The notes beneath the pieces were generated by a model that worked only from the letters and a program-made list of their open reading frames with translations, was not told the origin of the DNA and ran no database searches. Below are positions 8,195-17,529 of a stretch of 64,000 nucleotides of DNA, in pieces. Position 1 is the stretch's first letter; each line of letters begins with the position of its first letter. The translations under genes were made by a program, and so were the position numbers. Origin of the DNA: Gammaproteobacteria bacterium (GTDB lineage: Bacteria; Pseudomonadota; Gammaproteobacteria; JAJFKO01); the NCBI GenBank assembly GCA_021773175.1, contig JAJFKO010000024.1, positions 1 to 64,000 of the forward strand, given 5' to 3'.

Positions 8195-9013
8195 ATGCAA
8201 ATAGCTCCATGTGACCTCAGTCAATTTGAAGAAAATGGTTATTTTATATGCCCAGATGTTTTTTCAGCCGAAGAAGTCGCCGCTATTTACAAAGAAACAA
8301 ATGTTTTAGCATCAAACTCTGCGAAGGGTTTGGTTTATGAAAGTGATAATACAACGTTAAGAAGTATAAATGGCTCACATTTTACAAGCGATATAATGAA
8401 GAAATTAGCATGCCTACCTAGATTACTTAATACAGTACAGCAACTATTAAACGACAAAATATATATTCATCAATATAAAATAAATATGAAAAATGCATTT
8501 ATTGGCGATGTATGGGAATGGCATTCAGACTTTTGGTTCTGGCATAAAGAGGATGGTATGCCACAGGCAAATGCTTTAACAGCAGCCATTTTTCTTGATG
8601 ATGTTAATGAGTTTAATGGTCCAATGTTTATAGTTCCCAAAAGCCATAAGGCACTGCTTTCTGACAAACTTCATAGCAAACCCTACGGAGAATTAAATGG
8701 CGGAGAAAACTGGAAAATCACAACATCAAGCCAACTAAAATATCACTTATCAGAGGATTATTTAAGTAACATTATTAATGCCCATGGAATTATTTCAGCT
8801 CGATGTAGTAAAGGAAGTATATTATTTTTTCATAGCAATTTACTTCACTGCTCTAGTGCAAACACTTCTCCTTGGAATAGACGTACAGTATTAATATCTT
8901 ATAATTCAATTTCAAATACTCTCCAAGAGGTGTCTTCTCCTAGACCCTTGTTTCTTGCAGAAAGAAACTTCACGCCAATAAAACCATTCCAAGGTGATAT
9001 ATTTAATGGCTAA
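8195..9013 (+). CDS. Phytanoyl-CoA dioxygenase-family, EctD-like Fe(II)/2-oxoglutarate oxygenase
   Basis: 272 aa. The core reads WEWHSDFWFWHKEDGMPQAN then LDDVNEFNGPMFIVPKSHK and LLHCSSANTSPWNRR. Predicted iron ligands are His110 and Asp112 (HSD) and His218, with Arg229/230 for the 2-oxoglutarate carboxylate. The HSDF.xWH.EDGMP and NGP..(I/V)P.SH patterns are those of ectoine hydroxylase EctD and related amino-acid hydroxylases. No ectoine genes are present, so hydroxylation of a small amino-acid-like substrate from the adjacent pathway is the reasonable inference. It diverges from the sbnA-like gene and precedes the kinase-like gene by about 106 bp. Confidence 0.8.
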   Translation: MQIAPCDLSQFEENGYFICPDVFSAEEVAAIYKETNVLASNSAKGLVYESDNTTLRSINGSHFTSDIMKKLACLPRLLNTVQQLLNDKIYIHQYKINMKNAFIGDVWEWHSDFWFWHKEDGMPQANALTAAIFLDDVNEFNGPMFIVPKSHKALLSDKLHSKPYGELNGGENWKITTSSQLKYHLSEDYLSNIINAHGIISARCSKGSILFFHSNLLHCSSANTSPWNRRTVLISYNSISNTLQEVSSPRPLFLAERNFTPIKPFQGDIFNG

Positions 9014-9119
9014 AATTTAGTACTATTCAAACTGTTTATTTTAGTCTGGCAAGCAAAGAAATGCATATTAGAATATACTCAAGACAATTTTGTATAAATT
9101 TAAAATAATTGTATTAATA

Positions 9120-10265
9120 ATGAAAAATAATCTTCAAGATAGAAAAAAACGCTATTATCAGCTTAGTACGCTTTTAACATACATCGATAATAAACAATTA
9201 AACTCAATACTCGACAATTCAAGCAAAGCTGATAATACAGAAAATAATTGTATAATTAAAATAGGTAAAGCAAAAATATTCGTAAAAAGAATTCCTCTTA
9301 CAGACATTGAATATGAGCACATGTTTTCCACTGAAAATCTATATGATTTACCAAACTGCTACAATTATGGCGTTGACTCAGCTGGCTTTGGTGTGTTTCG
9401 CGAGCTTTTAACGCATATAAAAACAACAAACTGGGGACTAGAAGGTATTACTGAGAATTTCCCTTTTTTGTATCATTATCGAATCCAACCCTGTCCTAAA
9501 AAAAGTTCCAAAATAAAAACGCAAAAACATAGGCAATATATTAAGTATTGGAATAGCAATAAAAATATTGATGAATATATGATTAGCAGAGCAAATGCGA
9601 AGCATGAAGTCATATTGTTTCTAGAGTATATTCCCTATACATTATCAAGTTGGTTAGTAAAAAACCCTGAGAAACTAGACTGCATAATTCATAAAATGAA
9701 AAACATTCTGAATTTTTTGCGGAAAAATGGAATAATACATTTTGATATCCACTTCCACAATATTATCACCGATGGAGATCAGCTATACCTGACTGACTTT
9801 GGGTTAGCGCTTGATAAGCAATTTACCTTAAGCAAAAAGGAACAGTTGTTTTTTAATAAAAATATCTATTTTGATTATGGTAGATTTCTCTTTTTCCTCG
9901 GGATGTCTATTAGCCCAATCTTTACTCCAGCTTGTGATAAACAAGGAAAATCTATAAAGCAAAAATCCTTATCTAAATTAAAAAAATATGGCATAGAAGA
10001 TGATAAAGCCTGGGCACAAAACTTTACTATCCTCCTTGATAATATAGATGATATATACTCTAAAAAGCTTTTAACTGTAGACAGAAATTATATCGATATT
10101 ATTATCAAATATAAGGAGATCATTATATTGATCGCTACTTTTAGGGAAAGTATGATTAGAAATAATGAGAAAGATGCAAAATATAATTCTAGAAAATTAA
10201 AACAGTTATTGGAAAAAACAGGGGCTTTAATCGAACCCCAGGAATGCTTAATATCAGACTTATAG
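9120..10265 (+). CDS. Protein-kinase-like phosphotransferase
   Basis: 381 aa from the ATG at 9120; an in-frame TTG at 9090 is possible but less likely. The catalytic loop HFDIHFHN (207-214, Asp209, Asn214) and metal-binding DFG (226-228) identify the eukaryotic-type kinase/aminoglycoside-phosphotransferase fold. KIFVKRIP near 52-59 is a candidate beta-3 Lys (Lys56). The N-lobe lacks an obvious glycine-rich loop. Very Lys/Asn-rich composition and low GC suggest foreign origin. The substrate could be a protein, a lipid-linked sugar or the island product; nothing in the sequence decides. There is no signal peptide. Confidence 0.65.
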   Translation: MKNNLQDRKKRYYQLSTLLTYIDNKQLNSILDNSSKADNTENNCIIKIGKAKIFVKRIPLTDIEYEHMFSTENLYDLPNCYNYGVDSAGFGVFRELLTHIKTTNWGLEGITENFPFLYHYRIQPCPKKSSKIKTQKHRQYIKYWNSNKNIDEYMISRANAKHEVILFLEYIPYTLSSWLVKNPEKLDCIIHKMKNILNFLRKNGIIHFDIHFHNIITDGDQLYLTDFGLALDKQFTLSKKEQLFFNKNIYFDYGRFLFFLGMSISPIFTPACDKQGKSIKQKSLSKLKKYGIEDDKAWAQNFTILLDNIDDIYSKKLLTVDRNYIDIIIKYKEIIILIATFRESMIRNNEKDAKYNSRKLKQLLEKTGALIEPQECLISDL

Positions 10266-10291
10266 GTAAATCGAGGGAAAATCCCCAGAAC

Positions 10292-11073
10292 CTACTTTGT
10301 TGCATGAAGTTGAATTAAATATACTTGTGCCTTGTCAATATGATTTATCTTACAATGAATGTGTCCGGCATCCCAAGTGCGGTCATAATATTTAAAGCTT
10401 TACACGCCAGGGCTACCTCAACTGTTTGATTTTTAAAGCTGGTGGAATGCATCATCTTGCCAAAGATTTTTTTATACCTATAAAATGCAACTTCCACCAA
10501 TGCTCTCTCATTATATCCAGTCGCTTTTTGCCAACTTATACGCCCATGCTCTGCTTGATATCTAACATGCTGACTCCTTTGCTTTGGACAAATACGGGTT
10601 TTAATCTTTCTAGCCCATGCGTTAATACGCAGAGGGATCACAATATCACAATGTCTTGCCTCATTGACCTTAATATATTTGGTGCGCTTATGCTTTTCGA
10701 CGGTAAGATAGACTTTTCTATCATCATAATTTCCATCCGCAATGAATTTATCATAGGTGTTATGAAGTCCTGTTAATAACTTAGACACCTGCTTTTTATC
10801 ATCGGCATGTTTATTGGTTAACTCACAGGCTAATATTTCTTGATGCTCATTAATAGCAATATGTAGCATTCAATAACCTTTGAATTTTGTTAGCCCATTT
10901 TTTGTTTTATGGAATTCGTCTACACTATAGGCTGATAACCCTGTCGTATCGATGATGATATGCATGCCTCGCCGGTTTGCCGGAATTCTGGGCTCTATTT
11001 TTAGTTTTTTAAATCGTCGAGATAATGTTGAAAAATATGGAAATATACTACAAATCATTGCGAATATAGTTTC
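10292..11073 (-). mobile_element. Decayed IS5-family (IS903-type) insertion sequence
   Basis: A transposase remnant is followed on its 3' side by CTTTGTTGCATGAAG (about 10295-10309), which resembles the GGCTTTGTTGAA terminal repeat of IS903-type elements. The other end is gone: similarity fades about 45 bp short of the ileS stop. The remnant sits exactly between the accessory island and the housekeeping ileS operon. Confidence 0.7.
10345..11058 (-). pseudogene. IS903-type DDE transposase, 5'-truncated with in-frame stop
   Basis: Two in-frame pieces form one protein: YFSTLSRRFKKLKIEPRIP...IIIDTTGLSAYSVDEFHK, then a TGA at 10870-10872, then MLHIAINEHQEI...ADGNYDDRKVY...GYNERALVEVAFYRYK and ALNIMTALGMPD. 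These match the DDE core of IS5/IS903 transposases (first D in DTTGL, second D in ADGNYDDR, E in ALVEVA). About 80 N-terminal residues are missing. The TGA most simply replaces a TGG of the family's conserved Trp. It should be inactive. Confidence 0.85.
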
Positions 11074-11104
11074 AACTTATTGTTTTTATTGTAAATCAAA
11101 CCAT

Positions 11105-13927
11105 TTATGCAAACAAACGTTGCTCACCTTCACCCGCAACATTATCAACACAACGCAGGCAAATTTCTGGATGTTCTGGATTGCTACCCACATCACTACA
11201 AAAATGCCAGCAACGAATACATTTTTCTTCTGCTGCAGGCGTTACATTTACCCATAAGCCATCAACATCCGTTACAGCAGCATCACTATGCAAACGATTT
11301 TCCGTCGGCTCAATTTTTGCTGTCGAGGTAATGAAAATAAAATGCAACTCATCTTGCAGCTTCGCTAAAACATCACTGACTTCGGGTTGACTATAAATTG
11401 TTACATGCGTACTCAATGATGATTTAACTAAACCATCATTACGTTTAATTTCTATTTCACGATTGACGGCATCACGTACCTGCAAAATCAAATCCCAGTC
11501 ACTGCGAGTAATAGTATTATTCTCAGCTAATGGCACTAAATGTTCATACCACATAGCAAAATGCACTGACTCATCATGCGAGCCAGGAATAAACTGCCAG
11601 ATTTCATCAGCCGTGAAACTTAAGATTGGCGCTAACCAACGCACCATCGCTTCAATGATATGATACATGGCACTTTGTGCCGAACGTCTCGCTAAACTGT
11701 CTGTTTGACAAGTGTATTGTCTATCTTTGATAACGTCCAAATAAAAGCTGCCCATATCTATCGAACAGAAATTATGGAGCTTCTGATAAACTACATGAAA
11801 TTGGAAATCTTGATACGCCTGTTTAATTTGCTCTTGCATTTGGTAAGCACGATCTAGTGCCCATTGATCAAGCGCTAACATATCATTAACTGGCACTAAA
11901 TGCTTAGCAGGATCAAAACCATCTAAATTGGAAAGAAAGTAACGTGCTGTATTACGAATACGTCGATATGCATCTGCGGTTCGTTTTAAAATTTCATCAG
12001 AGACATTCATTTCTGTACGATAATCCGTTGCCGCAACCCATAAACGAATGACATCGGCACCCCAGTTTTTACAAGCTTTTTCCAGCGCAATGACATTTCC
12101 AATGGATTTCGACATTTTTCGACCCTGGCCATCAACGGTAAAGCCATGCGTTAAAACAGATTTATACGGTGCAGCTCCATTAATACCAATACTCGTCATT
12201 AATGAAGAATTAAACCAACCACGATGCTGATCGGAACCTTCTAAGTAAAGGTCTGCTGGACAATTTAATTCATCGCGTTGTTGTAATACAGCAAAATGAC
12301 TAACACCTGAATCAAACCAAACATCTAAAGTGTCGGTGGATTTTTCATATTGTTCTGCATCACTAGCAATTAAGTCACTGACGCTAAGTTTATGCCAGGC
12401 ATTAATACCTTCTTCTGCAACCATGACCGCAACTTTTTCCATGATCTGTAAAGTTTCTGGATGTAATTCGCCAGTCTGTTGATGAATTAAAAATGGGATC
12501 GGCACACCCCATGTACGTTGCCGCGAGATACACCAATCAGGTCGTTGAGCAACCATACCTTCAATACGAGCCTGACCCCAGTCAGGTCGCCATGTTGTTT
12601 CACGAATCGCTTGCAGTGCTTGCTCTCGCAAGCCGTTCTTATCCATGCTAATAAACCACTGCGGTGTCGCGCGAAAAATAACGGGTGTTTTATGGCGCCA
12701 ACAATGAGGGTAGCTATGCTGTACTTCACGATAATCTACTAACATACCTTTATCGCGTAATACTTCAACAATTTCTGCATTAGCTTTAAAAACAAATTGT
12801 CCACCAAATAAATCTAAATTTTCAATAAAACATCCTTTGCTATCAACATTAGTACGTGGATGAATGTCATAGCGTGCAGCAACGCTATAATCATCTAAAC
12901 CATGCGCCGGTGCAGTGTGAACAATGCCCGTGCCGGACTCTAACGTGACGTGGGTTCCTAAAACAATTAGTGACTCTTGTTCATAAAATGGATGTTGAGC
13001 CGTTAATCTTTCTAATGCCGCGCCAGAACATTCGGCAAGAATTTTATAATCTTCAATGCCAAAACGTTGGCATGCTGAAGCAACGAGTTCTTTCGCAAGA
13101 ATTAAACGTTCGTCATTACCATTAACTCGACATTGCACTAAGCAATAAGAAAATTCTGGATGGATACTCAACGCGCGATTAGAAGGTAGTGTCCAAGGTG
13201 TCGTCGTCCAAATAACCATAGCAAGAGGACCACTGCCAGCAGTTGTATTAAAGGCTTGTAAAACAGCAGACTCATCAATAATAGGAAATTTAACATCGAT
13301 AGATGGTGACTTTTTATCTTGATATTCCACTTCGGCTTCAGCTAATGCTGAACGGCAATCTAAGCACCAATAAACAGGTTTATGGCCACGTTCAATATGA
13401 TCATGCTCATAAAGCTTAGCTAATGCACGCATGATACTCGCTTCATATTGAAAGTTCATTGTTAGATATGGAGCATCCCAATCAGCAATGATCCCCGTAC
13501 GTTGAAACTCTGCCGACTGAATTGCAATTTGTGAAGTCGCATAATCACGGCATGCATCACGAAAAGCAGCGACATCAACTTTCACACCCGGCTTGCCAAG
13601 CTTTTGCTCGACCTTATGCTCGATGGGCAAACCATGGCAATCCCAACCAGGAACATAGGGTGCATCGAAACCACTTAAGGTTTTGGTTTTCACGGCCATG
13701 TCTTTGAGAATTTTATTGACTGAATGTCCAATATGCAGATTGCCATTAGCATAAGGAGGACCATCATGCAGAATAAATTTATTACGGCCTTGGCGTTGTT
13801 GGCGCAGTTTTTGATAAAGCTTATTGTCCTGCCAGCGCTTTAAAGCTTCTGGCTCACGTTGCGCCAAATTAGCTTTCATCGGGAACGCTGTTTTGGGTAA
13901 ATTTAACGTTTCTTTATAGTCACTCAT
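11105..13927 (-). CDS. ileS: Isoleucyl-tRNA synthetase
   Basis: 940 aa, normal bacterial length. Class I signatures are HIGH at 65-68 ([12 protein letters not shown]) and KMSKS near residue 604. The editing domain with [14 protein letters not shown] and [12 protein letters not shown] lies between them. The C-terminal zinc finger [12 protein letters not shown]...[10 protein letters not shown] is complete. It is the third gene of murJ-ribF-ileS, the usual gammaproteobacterial order. In most relatives lspA follows; here the gene ends 47 bp from a truncated IS transposase and lspA is not in the window. Confidence 0.98.
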   Translation of the reverse strand: MSDYKETLNLPKTAFPMKANLAQREPEALKRWQDNKLYQKLRQQRQGRNKFILHDGPPYANGNLHIGHSVNKILKDMAVKTKTLSGFDAPYVPGWDCHGLPIEHKVEQKLGKPGVKVDVAAFRDACRDYATSQIAIQSAEFQRTGIIADWDAPYLTMNFQYEASIMRALAKLYEHDHIERGHKPVYWCLDCRSALAEAEVEYQDKKSPSIDVKFPIIDESAVLQAFNTTAGSGPLAMVIWTTTPWTLPSNRALSIHPEFSYCLVQCRVNGNDERLILAKELVASACQRFGIEDYKILAECSGAALERLTAQHPFYEQESLIVLGTHVTLESGTGIVHTAPAHGLDDYSVAARYDIHPRTNVDSKGCFIENLDLFGGQFVFKANAEIVEVLRDKGMLVDYREVQHSYPHCWRHKTPVIFRATPQWFISMDKNGLREQALQAIRETTWRPDWGQARIEGMVAQRPDWCISRQRTWGVPIPFLIHQQTGELHPETLQIMEKVAVMVAEEGINAWHKLSVSDLIASDAEQYEKSTDTLDVWFDSGVSHFAVLQQRDELNCPADLYLEGSDQHRGWFNSSLMTSIGINGAAPYKSVLTHGFTVDGQGRKMSKSIGNVIALEKACKNWGADVIRLWVAATDYRTEMNVSDEILKRTADAYRRIRNTARYFLSNLDGFDPAKHLVPVNDMLALDQWALDRAYQMQEQIKQAYQDFQFHVVYQKLHNFCSIDMGSFYLDVIKDRQYTCQTDSLARRSAQSAMYHIIEAMVRWLAPILSFTADEIWQFIPGSHDESVHFAMWYEHLVPLAENNTITRSDWDLILQVRDAVNREIEIKRNDGLVKSSLSTHVTIYSQPEVSDVLAKLQDELHFIFITSTAKIEPTENRLHSDAAVTDVDGLWVNVTPAAEEKCIRCWHFCSDVGSNPEHPEICLRCVDNVAGEGEQRLFA

Positions 13928-13979
13928 GTTGCTTTCCCTAAAAATTCAATAAATAACAATTATTCACAATGATACTGAT

Positions 13980-14909
13980 TTAGTTGCTTGATTTGAAGTA
14001 TATTTTAGTGGCTATAGCATCCTTGGCTATCTGCGCTTTTAAATCATCGAGTGATGCAAATTTTTGCTCATCTCGAATTTTCTGTAAAAACTCAATTTTA
14101 AGGACTTGTCCATAAATCTCATCATCAAAATCAAATAGGTGCACTTCTAGCAACTCTCTTAAACCACCAACAGTAGGCCGCTTGCCGAGATTCGCCACTC
14201 CCATATAAACTTGTTCATTTATACTATGCGCTCGAACAGCAAAAACCCCGCGCAGTACCGCAGCATGACGCTTCAATAGAATATTCGCCGTTGGAAAACC
14301 TAATTGGCGCCCTACTTTATCGCCATGGGCAACCTTACCTTCTATTGTATAAGCCCGTCCAAGATACTGTTCAGCTTGTTCAAAATCACCAGCACTCAAT
14401 GCTTGTCGTAATAAGGTACTGCTTACTCGCTCATTCTCTAATAACCAAGCGGCAAACGACTCGACAGAAAAATTATAGTGCTGACTTTGTAATTGCAGAT
14501 AATCAAAATCTCCTTGCCGCTGATAACCAAAACGAAAATCATGACCAATGATTAAATGTTTAATATGCAGAGCATCGATTAAAATAGTTTTAATAAAGGC
14601 ATCCGGGCTTAATTCGGAAAATATTTTGTTAAATGGTAAGCAACAGACATAATCGATACCAATAGCAGTAAAACAATGTAGCTTTTCACGTAAGTTGGTA
14701 ATGCGTGCAGGTGCAGCGCCATGTTGAAAAAACTCTTGTGGCTGTGGTTCAAAAAGAATAACCAATGATGGTAGTTGGCGTTGTTTAGCCGCCTCAACAA
14801 GCTTGTTAAGCAATTGCTGATGACCAAGGTGTACACCATCAAAATTACCAACCGTTGCGACACAGCCACCTAAATTATGTTGCGCTTTATTTCTTAATAA
14901 TTGAGTCAT
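13980..14909 (-). CDS. ribF: Bifunctional riboflavin kinase/FAD synthetase
   Basis: 309 aa from the ATG at 14909, which starts MTQLLRN. Upstream codons in the same frame overlap murJ and look non-native. The N-terminal nucleotidyltransferase has VATVGNFDGVHLGHQQLL, and the C-terminal flavokinase has GRQLGFPTANILL and GVANLGKRPT. The enzyme phosphorylates riboflavin to FMN and adenylates FMN to FAD. The start is 2 bp after the murJ stop, so it is co-transcribed and probably coupled. The 52-bp gap to ileS is compatible with one operon. Confidence 0.96.
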   Translation of the reverse strand: MTQLLRNKAQHNLGGCVATVGNFDGVHLGHQQLLNKLVEAAKQRQLPSLVILFEPQPQEFFQHGAAPARITNLREKLHCFTAIGIDYVCCLPFNKIFSELSPDAFIKTILIDALHIKHLIIGHDFRFGYQRQGDFDYLQLQSQHYNFSVESFAAWLLENERVSSTLLRQALSAGDFEQAEQYLGRAYTIEGKVAHGDKVGRQLGFPTANILLKRHAAVLRGVFAVRAHSINEQVYMGVANLGKRPTVGGLRELLEVHLFDFDDEIYGQVLKIEFLQKIRDEQKFASLDDLKAQIAKDAIATKIYFKSSN

Positions 14910-14911
14910 AG

Positions 14912-16456
14912 TTAAAACGAACCCTTTACAAAATCTCTCTTTCTTAAACCTAATCCCCAAAGCACAATAAAGTAGACAACGACAGCAAGTGCAATAATAA
15001 TAAAAAGATGTAAACACTTATTCAATAAATCCCACTGTAACCATTCTGTTAAAGGCGCTGTTGCCCACCATAGTAGTAAACCCATAGCAATATTGGCACT
15101 GGCTAATTGCAGAAAATATTTTCTCAAGTGTGACTGTATTTGCAAAATATTACGTTTATATAATACATAGGCGAGTAACCCTGTATTGATATAACCAGCA
15201 ATGGATGTTGCCAATGCAATACCGGCGTGTGCTAGAGGAAAAATTAACGCCAAATTTAATATCATATTTGATACCAGGGCAACCACCGCTATCTTTACGG
15301 GTGTTTTAATATCTTGGCGAGAGTAAAATCCAGAAGCAAATACTTTTATTAACATAAAGCCTGGCAATCCTAAAGAAAATGCCATTAAACTTTCGCGAGC
15401 CATATAAACATCATGGGTATTAAACGCACCACGATGTAATAATGTTGCCAGCAACGGTCCTGCCAACATTAACAAACCTATTGCCGAAGGCACGCCAACT
15501 AATAACACACTACGCAATGCCCAATCTAGCGTATCGGAATAAGCTTGATCTGATTTAGCAGCATGCTTACGTGACAAGCTCGGTAAAATTACCGTACCAA
15601 TTGCCGCCCCAAACATGCCTAGTGGAAATTGCATCAAACGATCGGAATAATATAACCAAGAAACACTGCCTACCGCTAAAAAAGAAGCGAAAATGGTATC
15701 TAACATTAAATTAATCTGGGCAACTGAGACACCAAATAAGGCCGGGAGCATTAATTTCAAAACACGCCGCACACCGGGATCATGCCATCCCCATTTTGGG
15801 ATCGGCACTAAGCGTAAGCGCCTCAAGTACGGTAATAAGAAAAGTAGTTGCACTATACCCGCAATAAACACCCCCCACGCTAAGCCAATAATCGGCTGTG
15901 CCATATGTGGCGCAATAAAAAGTGCTGCGGCAATTAAGGATAAGTTAAATAATACTGGCGTGAAGGCTGGAGGTCCAAAGCTACCATGGGTATTAATAAT
16001 CGCACCGCAAAAAGCAACTAAGGAAATAAAGAATAAATAGGGAAATGTAATATGCAGCATAGTTACTGCCAATTGAAAACGTTCAGGGCTATGCAAAAAC
16101 CCTGGCGCAAACACAGCAATAATAGCTGGCGCAGCAATTTCAGCTACTACGGTCACAATAAGTAAGGCAATCGCTAAACTACCCGCGATACGATTAACAA
16201 ATTCATGAATATCTTTGTCTGTATGCTGTTCTTTATATTCTGCTAATACGGGTACAAAAGCTTGAGAAAAAGCCCCTTCTGCAAATAATCGCCGCATAAA
16301 ATTAGGAATCTTCAAAGCCACCAAAAAAGCATCAGCAGCAATGCCTGCGCCAAAAATATAGGCAATGACCATATCGCGCACAAATCCTAAAATTCGAGAT
16401 ATGAACGTCATTGAGGCAAAAATACTAGTGGAACGAAATAATGTCTTGCTTTTCAT
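14912..16456 (-). CDS. murJ: Lipid II flippase MurJ
   Basis: 514 aa polytopic membrane protein of the MOP/MviN superfamily with about 14 hydrophobic segments. It opens with the family hallmark SISRILGFVRDMVIAYIFGAG, followed by FLVALKIPNFMRRLFAEGAFSQAFVPVLAEY and the MLDTIFASFLAVGSVSWLYYSDRLMQFPLG region. It exports lipid II for peptidoglycan synthesis. It is the first gene of murJ-ribF-ileS and is divergent from rpsT, an arrangement common in gammaproteobacteria. Confidence 0.97.
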   Translation of the reverse strand: MKSKTLFRSTSIFASMTFISRILGFVRDMVIAYIFGAGIAADAFLVALKIPNFMRRLFAEGAFSQAFVPVLAEYKEQHTDKDIHEFVNRIAGSLAIALLIVTVVAEIAAPAIIAVFAPGFLHSPERFQLAVTMLHITFPYLFFISLVAFCGAIINTHGSFGPPAFTPVLFNLSLIAAALFIAPHMAQPIIGLAWGVFIAGIVQLLFLLPYLRRLRLVPIPKWGWHDPGVRRVLKLMLPALFGVSVAQINLMLDTIFASFLAVGSVSWLYYSDRLMQFPLGMFGAAIGTVILPSLSRKHAAKSDQAYSDTLDWALRSVLLVGVPSAIGLLMLAGPLLATLLHRGAFNTHDVYMARESLMAFSLGLPGFMLIKVFASGFYSRQDIKTPVKIAVVALVSNMILNLALIFPLAHAGIALATSIAGYINTGLLAYVLYKRNILQIQSHLRKYFLQLASANIAMGLLLWWATAPLTEWLQWDLLNKCLHLFIIIALAVVVYFIVLWGLGLRKRDFVKGSF

Positions 16457-16550
16457 GGCGCTATGATACCTGTCCTATGTAAAAAAGCGAAGCATAAAGC
16501 TAATTTTCATAAGATATTGGTGGTCAATGACTGTCCTGCATAGATTTGCC

Positions 16551-16579
16551 TTGACAATCCTCTGAAATGAATAAATAAT
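16551..16579 (+). promoter_or_regulatory. Predicted sigma-70 promoter of rpsT
   Basis: A perfect -35 TTGACA (16551-16556) and an AATAAT -10 (16574-16579, five of six consensus bases) are separated by 17 bp. They lie about 50 bp upstream of the rpsT start in the rpsT-murJ divergent gap. Confidence 0.7.
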
Positions 16580-16630
16580 TCGCAGTTTTATAGAATCATT
16601 ACATCATTATTTATTAATTGGAGATTAACA

Positions 16631-16894
16631 TTGGCTAATACAGCACAAACACGTAAACGCGCAAGACAAAACGAAAAATGCCGCCGCCATAATGCAGGCC
16701 GTCGTTCTATGATGCGAACCTATCTAAAAAATGTTATTGCTGCTATTGAAGCTGGCGATAAAACAAAAGCGCAAGAAGAATATAAAGTGGTCGTACCCGT
16801 TCTTGATCGTTTTGCAGCGAAAGGTTTGATTCATAAAAATAAAGCTGCTCGTCATAAGAGCCGTTTGAATGCGAAAATTAAAGCGTTAGCATAG
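16631..16894 (+). CDS. rpsT: 30S ribosomal protein S20
   Basis: 87 aa, starting [18 protein letters not shown] and ending in a Lys/Ala-rich tail, typical S20. The start is TTG, as in E. coli rpsT, where the UUG codon is part of autogenous control; a GGAGAT ribosome-binding sequence precedes it. It is single-gene and divergent from murJ, with a strong hairpin right after the stop. Confidence 0.97.
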   Translation: MANTAQTRKRARQNEKCRRHNAGRRSMMRTYLKNVIAAIEAGDKTKAQEEYKVVVPVLDRFAAKGLIHKNKAARHKSRLNAKIKALA

Positions 16895-16907
16895 ACTGAA
16901 TGTTAAT

Positions 16908-16945
16908 AACGAGCCTGCTTTATATCAAAATAAAGCAGGCTCGTT
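16908..16945 (+). terminator. rpsT downstream hairpin terminator
   Basis: A perfect 15-bp stem (16908-16922 with 16931-16945) around an 8-nt loop begins 13 nt after the rpsT stop. The GAGCCTGC core is strong. The 3' arm ends in CGTT and lacks a long T-run, so efficiency is uncertain. It also separates rpsT from the convergent peptide cassette. Confidence 0.75.
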
Positions 16946-16976
16946 AAACACTTCCTAATTTTCAGTATTTAGTTTC

Positions 16977-17066
16977 TTAGAGCCCTTCACAAGAGTCACA
17001 ACCACTAGCAATATGCTTGTTATTCTTTTTGCTTTGTAAGATTGTTGCAATAATATCTATTTTCAT
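16977..17066 (-). CDS. Small Cys-containing peptide, copy 2 (RiPP-precursor-like)
   Basis: A 29-codon ORF starts MKIDIIATILQSKK and ends SGCDSCEGL. An AAAAGGAAATTATT leader gives a strong Shine-Dalgarno sequence ahead of the ATG. The same leader and the same N-terminal pattern MK(I/T)DII(A/V)TIL recur in the second peptide at 17329-17433, while the C-termini differ but keep two Cys residues. A conserved N-terminus with a variable Cys/Gly C-terminus is what a leader-core peptide looks like, but no known modifying enzyme is adjacent. I do not recognise the family. Confidence 0.6.
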   Translation of the reverse strand: MKIDIIATILQSKKNNKHIASGCDSCEGL

Positions 17067-17086
17067 AATAATTTCCTTTTATAATG

Positions 17087-17344
17087 TTATATGCGTTCCA
17101 TATTTTCAAAATAGCAACTAAACCACTTTAATAAAGTTTCTTCACCTAAGTGTTCCGCAATATACCCTAATTGCAAACAAACATTATTTTCTAAATATTC
17201 ATCTGCATGCTGACTTACTTTTTCTTCCTCTGTCGTTGGTTGATGATGAAAATATTTACCAAAATATTTTTCACTAAATGCCATATAATTTAAGGTGGTT
17301 GTTTTTATGGTCTTTCTTCTTGTGACTTTTAAGAGCCTCCACAC
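17087..17344 (-). pseudogene. Truncated duplicate of the GRDP-like 'MWHTF' protein
   Basis: From an ATG at 17284, 65 residues are nearly identical to the C-terminal half of the protein at 17530-18009 (EKYFGKYFHHQP, HADEYLENNV, AEHLGEETLLKWFSCYFENM). The first half is absent. The frame can be read back to a GTG at 17344, but that part is unrelated and overlaps peptide copy 1. No ribosome-binding site precedes either start. It is the relic of a tandem duplication that also copied the small peptide. Confidence 0.7.
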
Positions 17345-17433
17345 GGATGTTCACACATTAGATGACTCTCTTTATTTACAAGATTACGCAGTTTTTTCTT
17401 TCGTAAGATTGTTACAATAATATCTGTTTTCAT
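17329..17433 (-). CDS. Small Cys-containing peptide, copy 1 (RiPP-precursor-like)
   Basis: A 34-codon ORF starts MKTDIIVTILRKKK and ends MCEHPCGGS. It carries the same AAAAGGAAATTATT leader as copy 2 and the same first ten residues apart from conservative changes. It lies 96 bp downstream of the complete GRDP-like gene on the same strand, so co-transcription is likely. The divergent C-terminus with two Cys and terminal Gly-Gly-Ser against a conserved N-terminus argues that selection acts on the peptide. Function unknown. Confidence 0.6.
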   Translation of the reverse strand: MKTDIIVTILRKKKLRNLVNKESHLMCEHPCGGS

Positions 17434-17529
17434 AATAATTTCCTTTTATAATGTTAAAGCTTATTTTGTCGCCATTACAAAATTAATGGTCTTTCAACTT
17501 TCTTCTCAGCAGATTTATCCTTTTCAATG

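Noticed and set aside
10870-10872. In-frame TGA within the IS transposase as programmed recoding
   Set aside because: The gene is also missing its N-terminus and one inverted repeat, so simple nonsense decay explains the stop.
17284-17344. Extended reading of the truncated MWHTF copy back to a GTG at 17344
   Set aside because: The extra 20 residues are unrelated to the family, overlap the small peptide in another frame and lack a ribosome-binding site.
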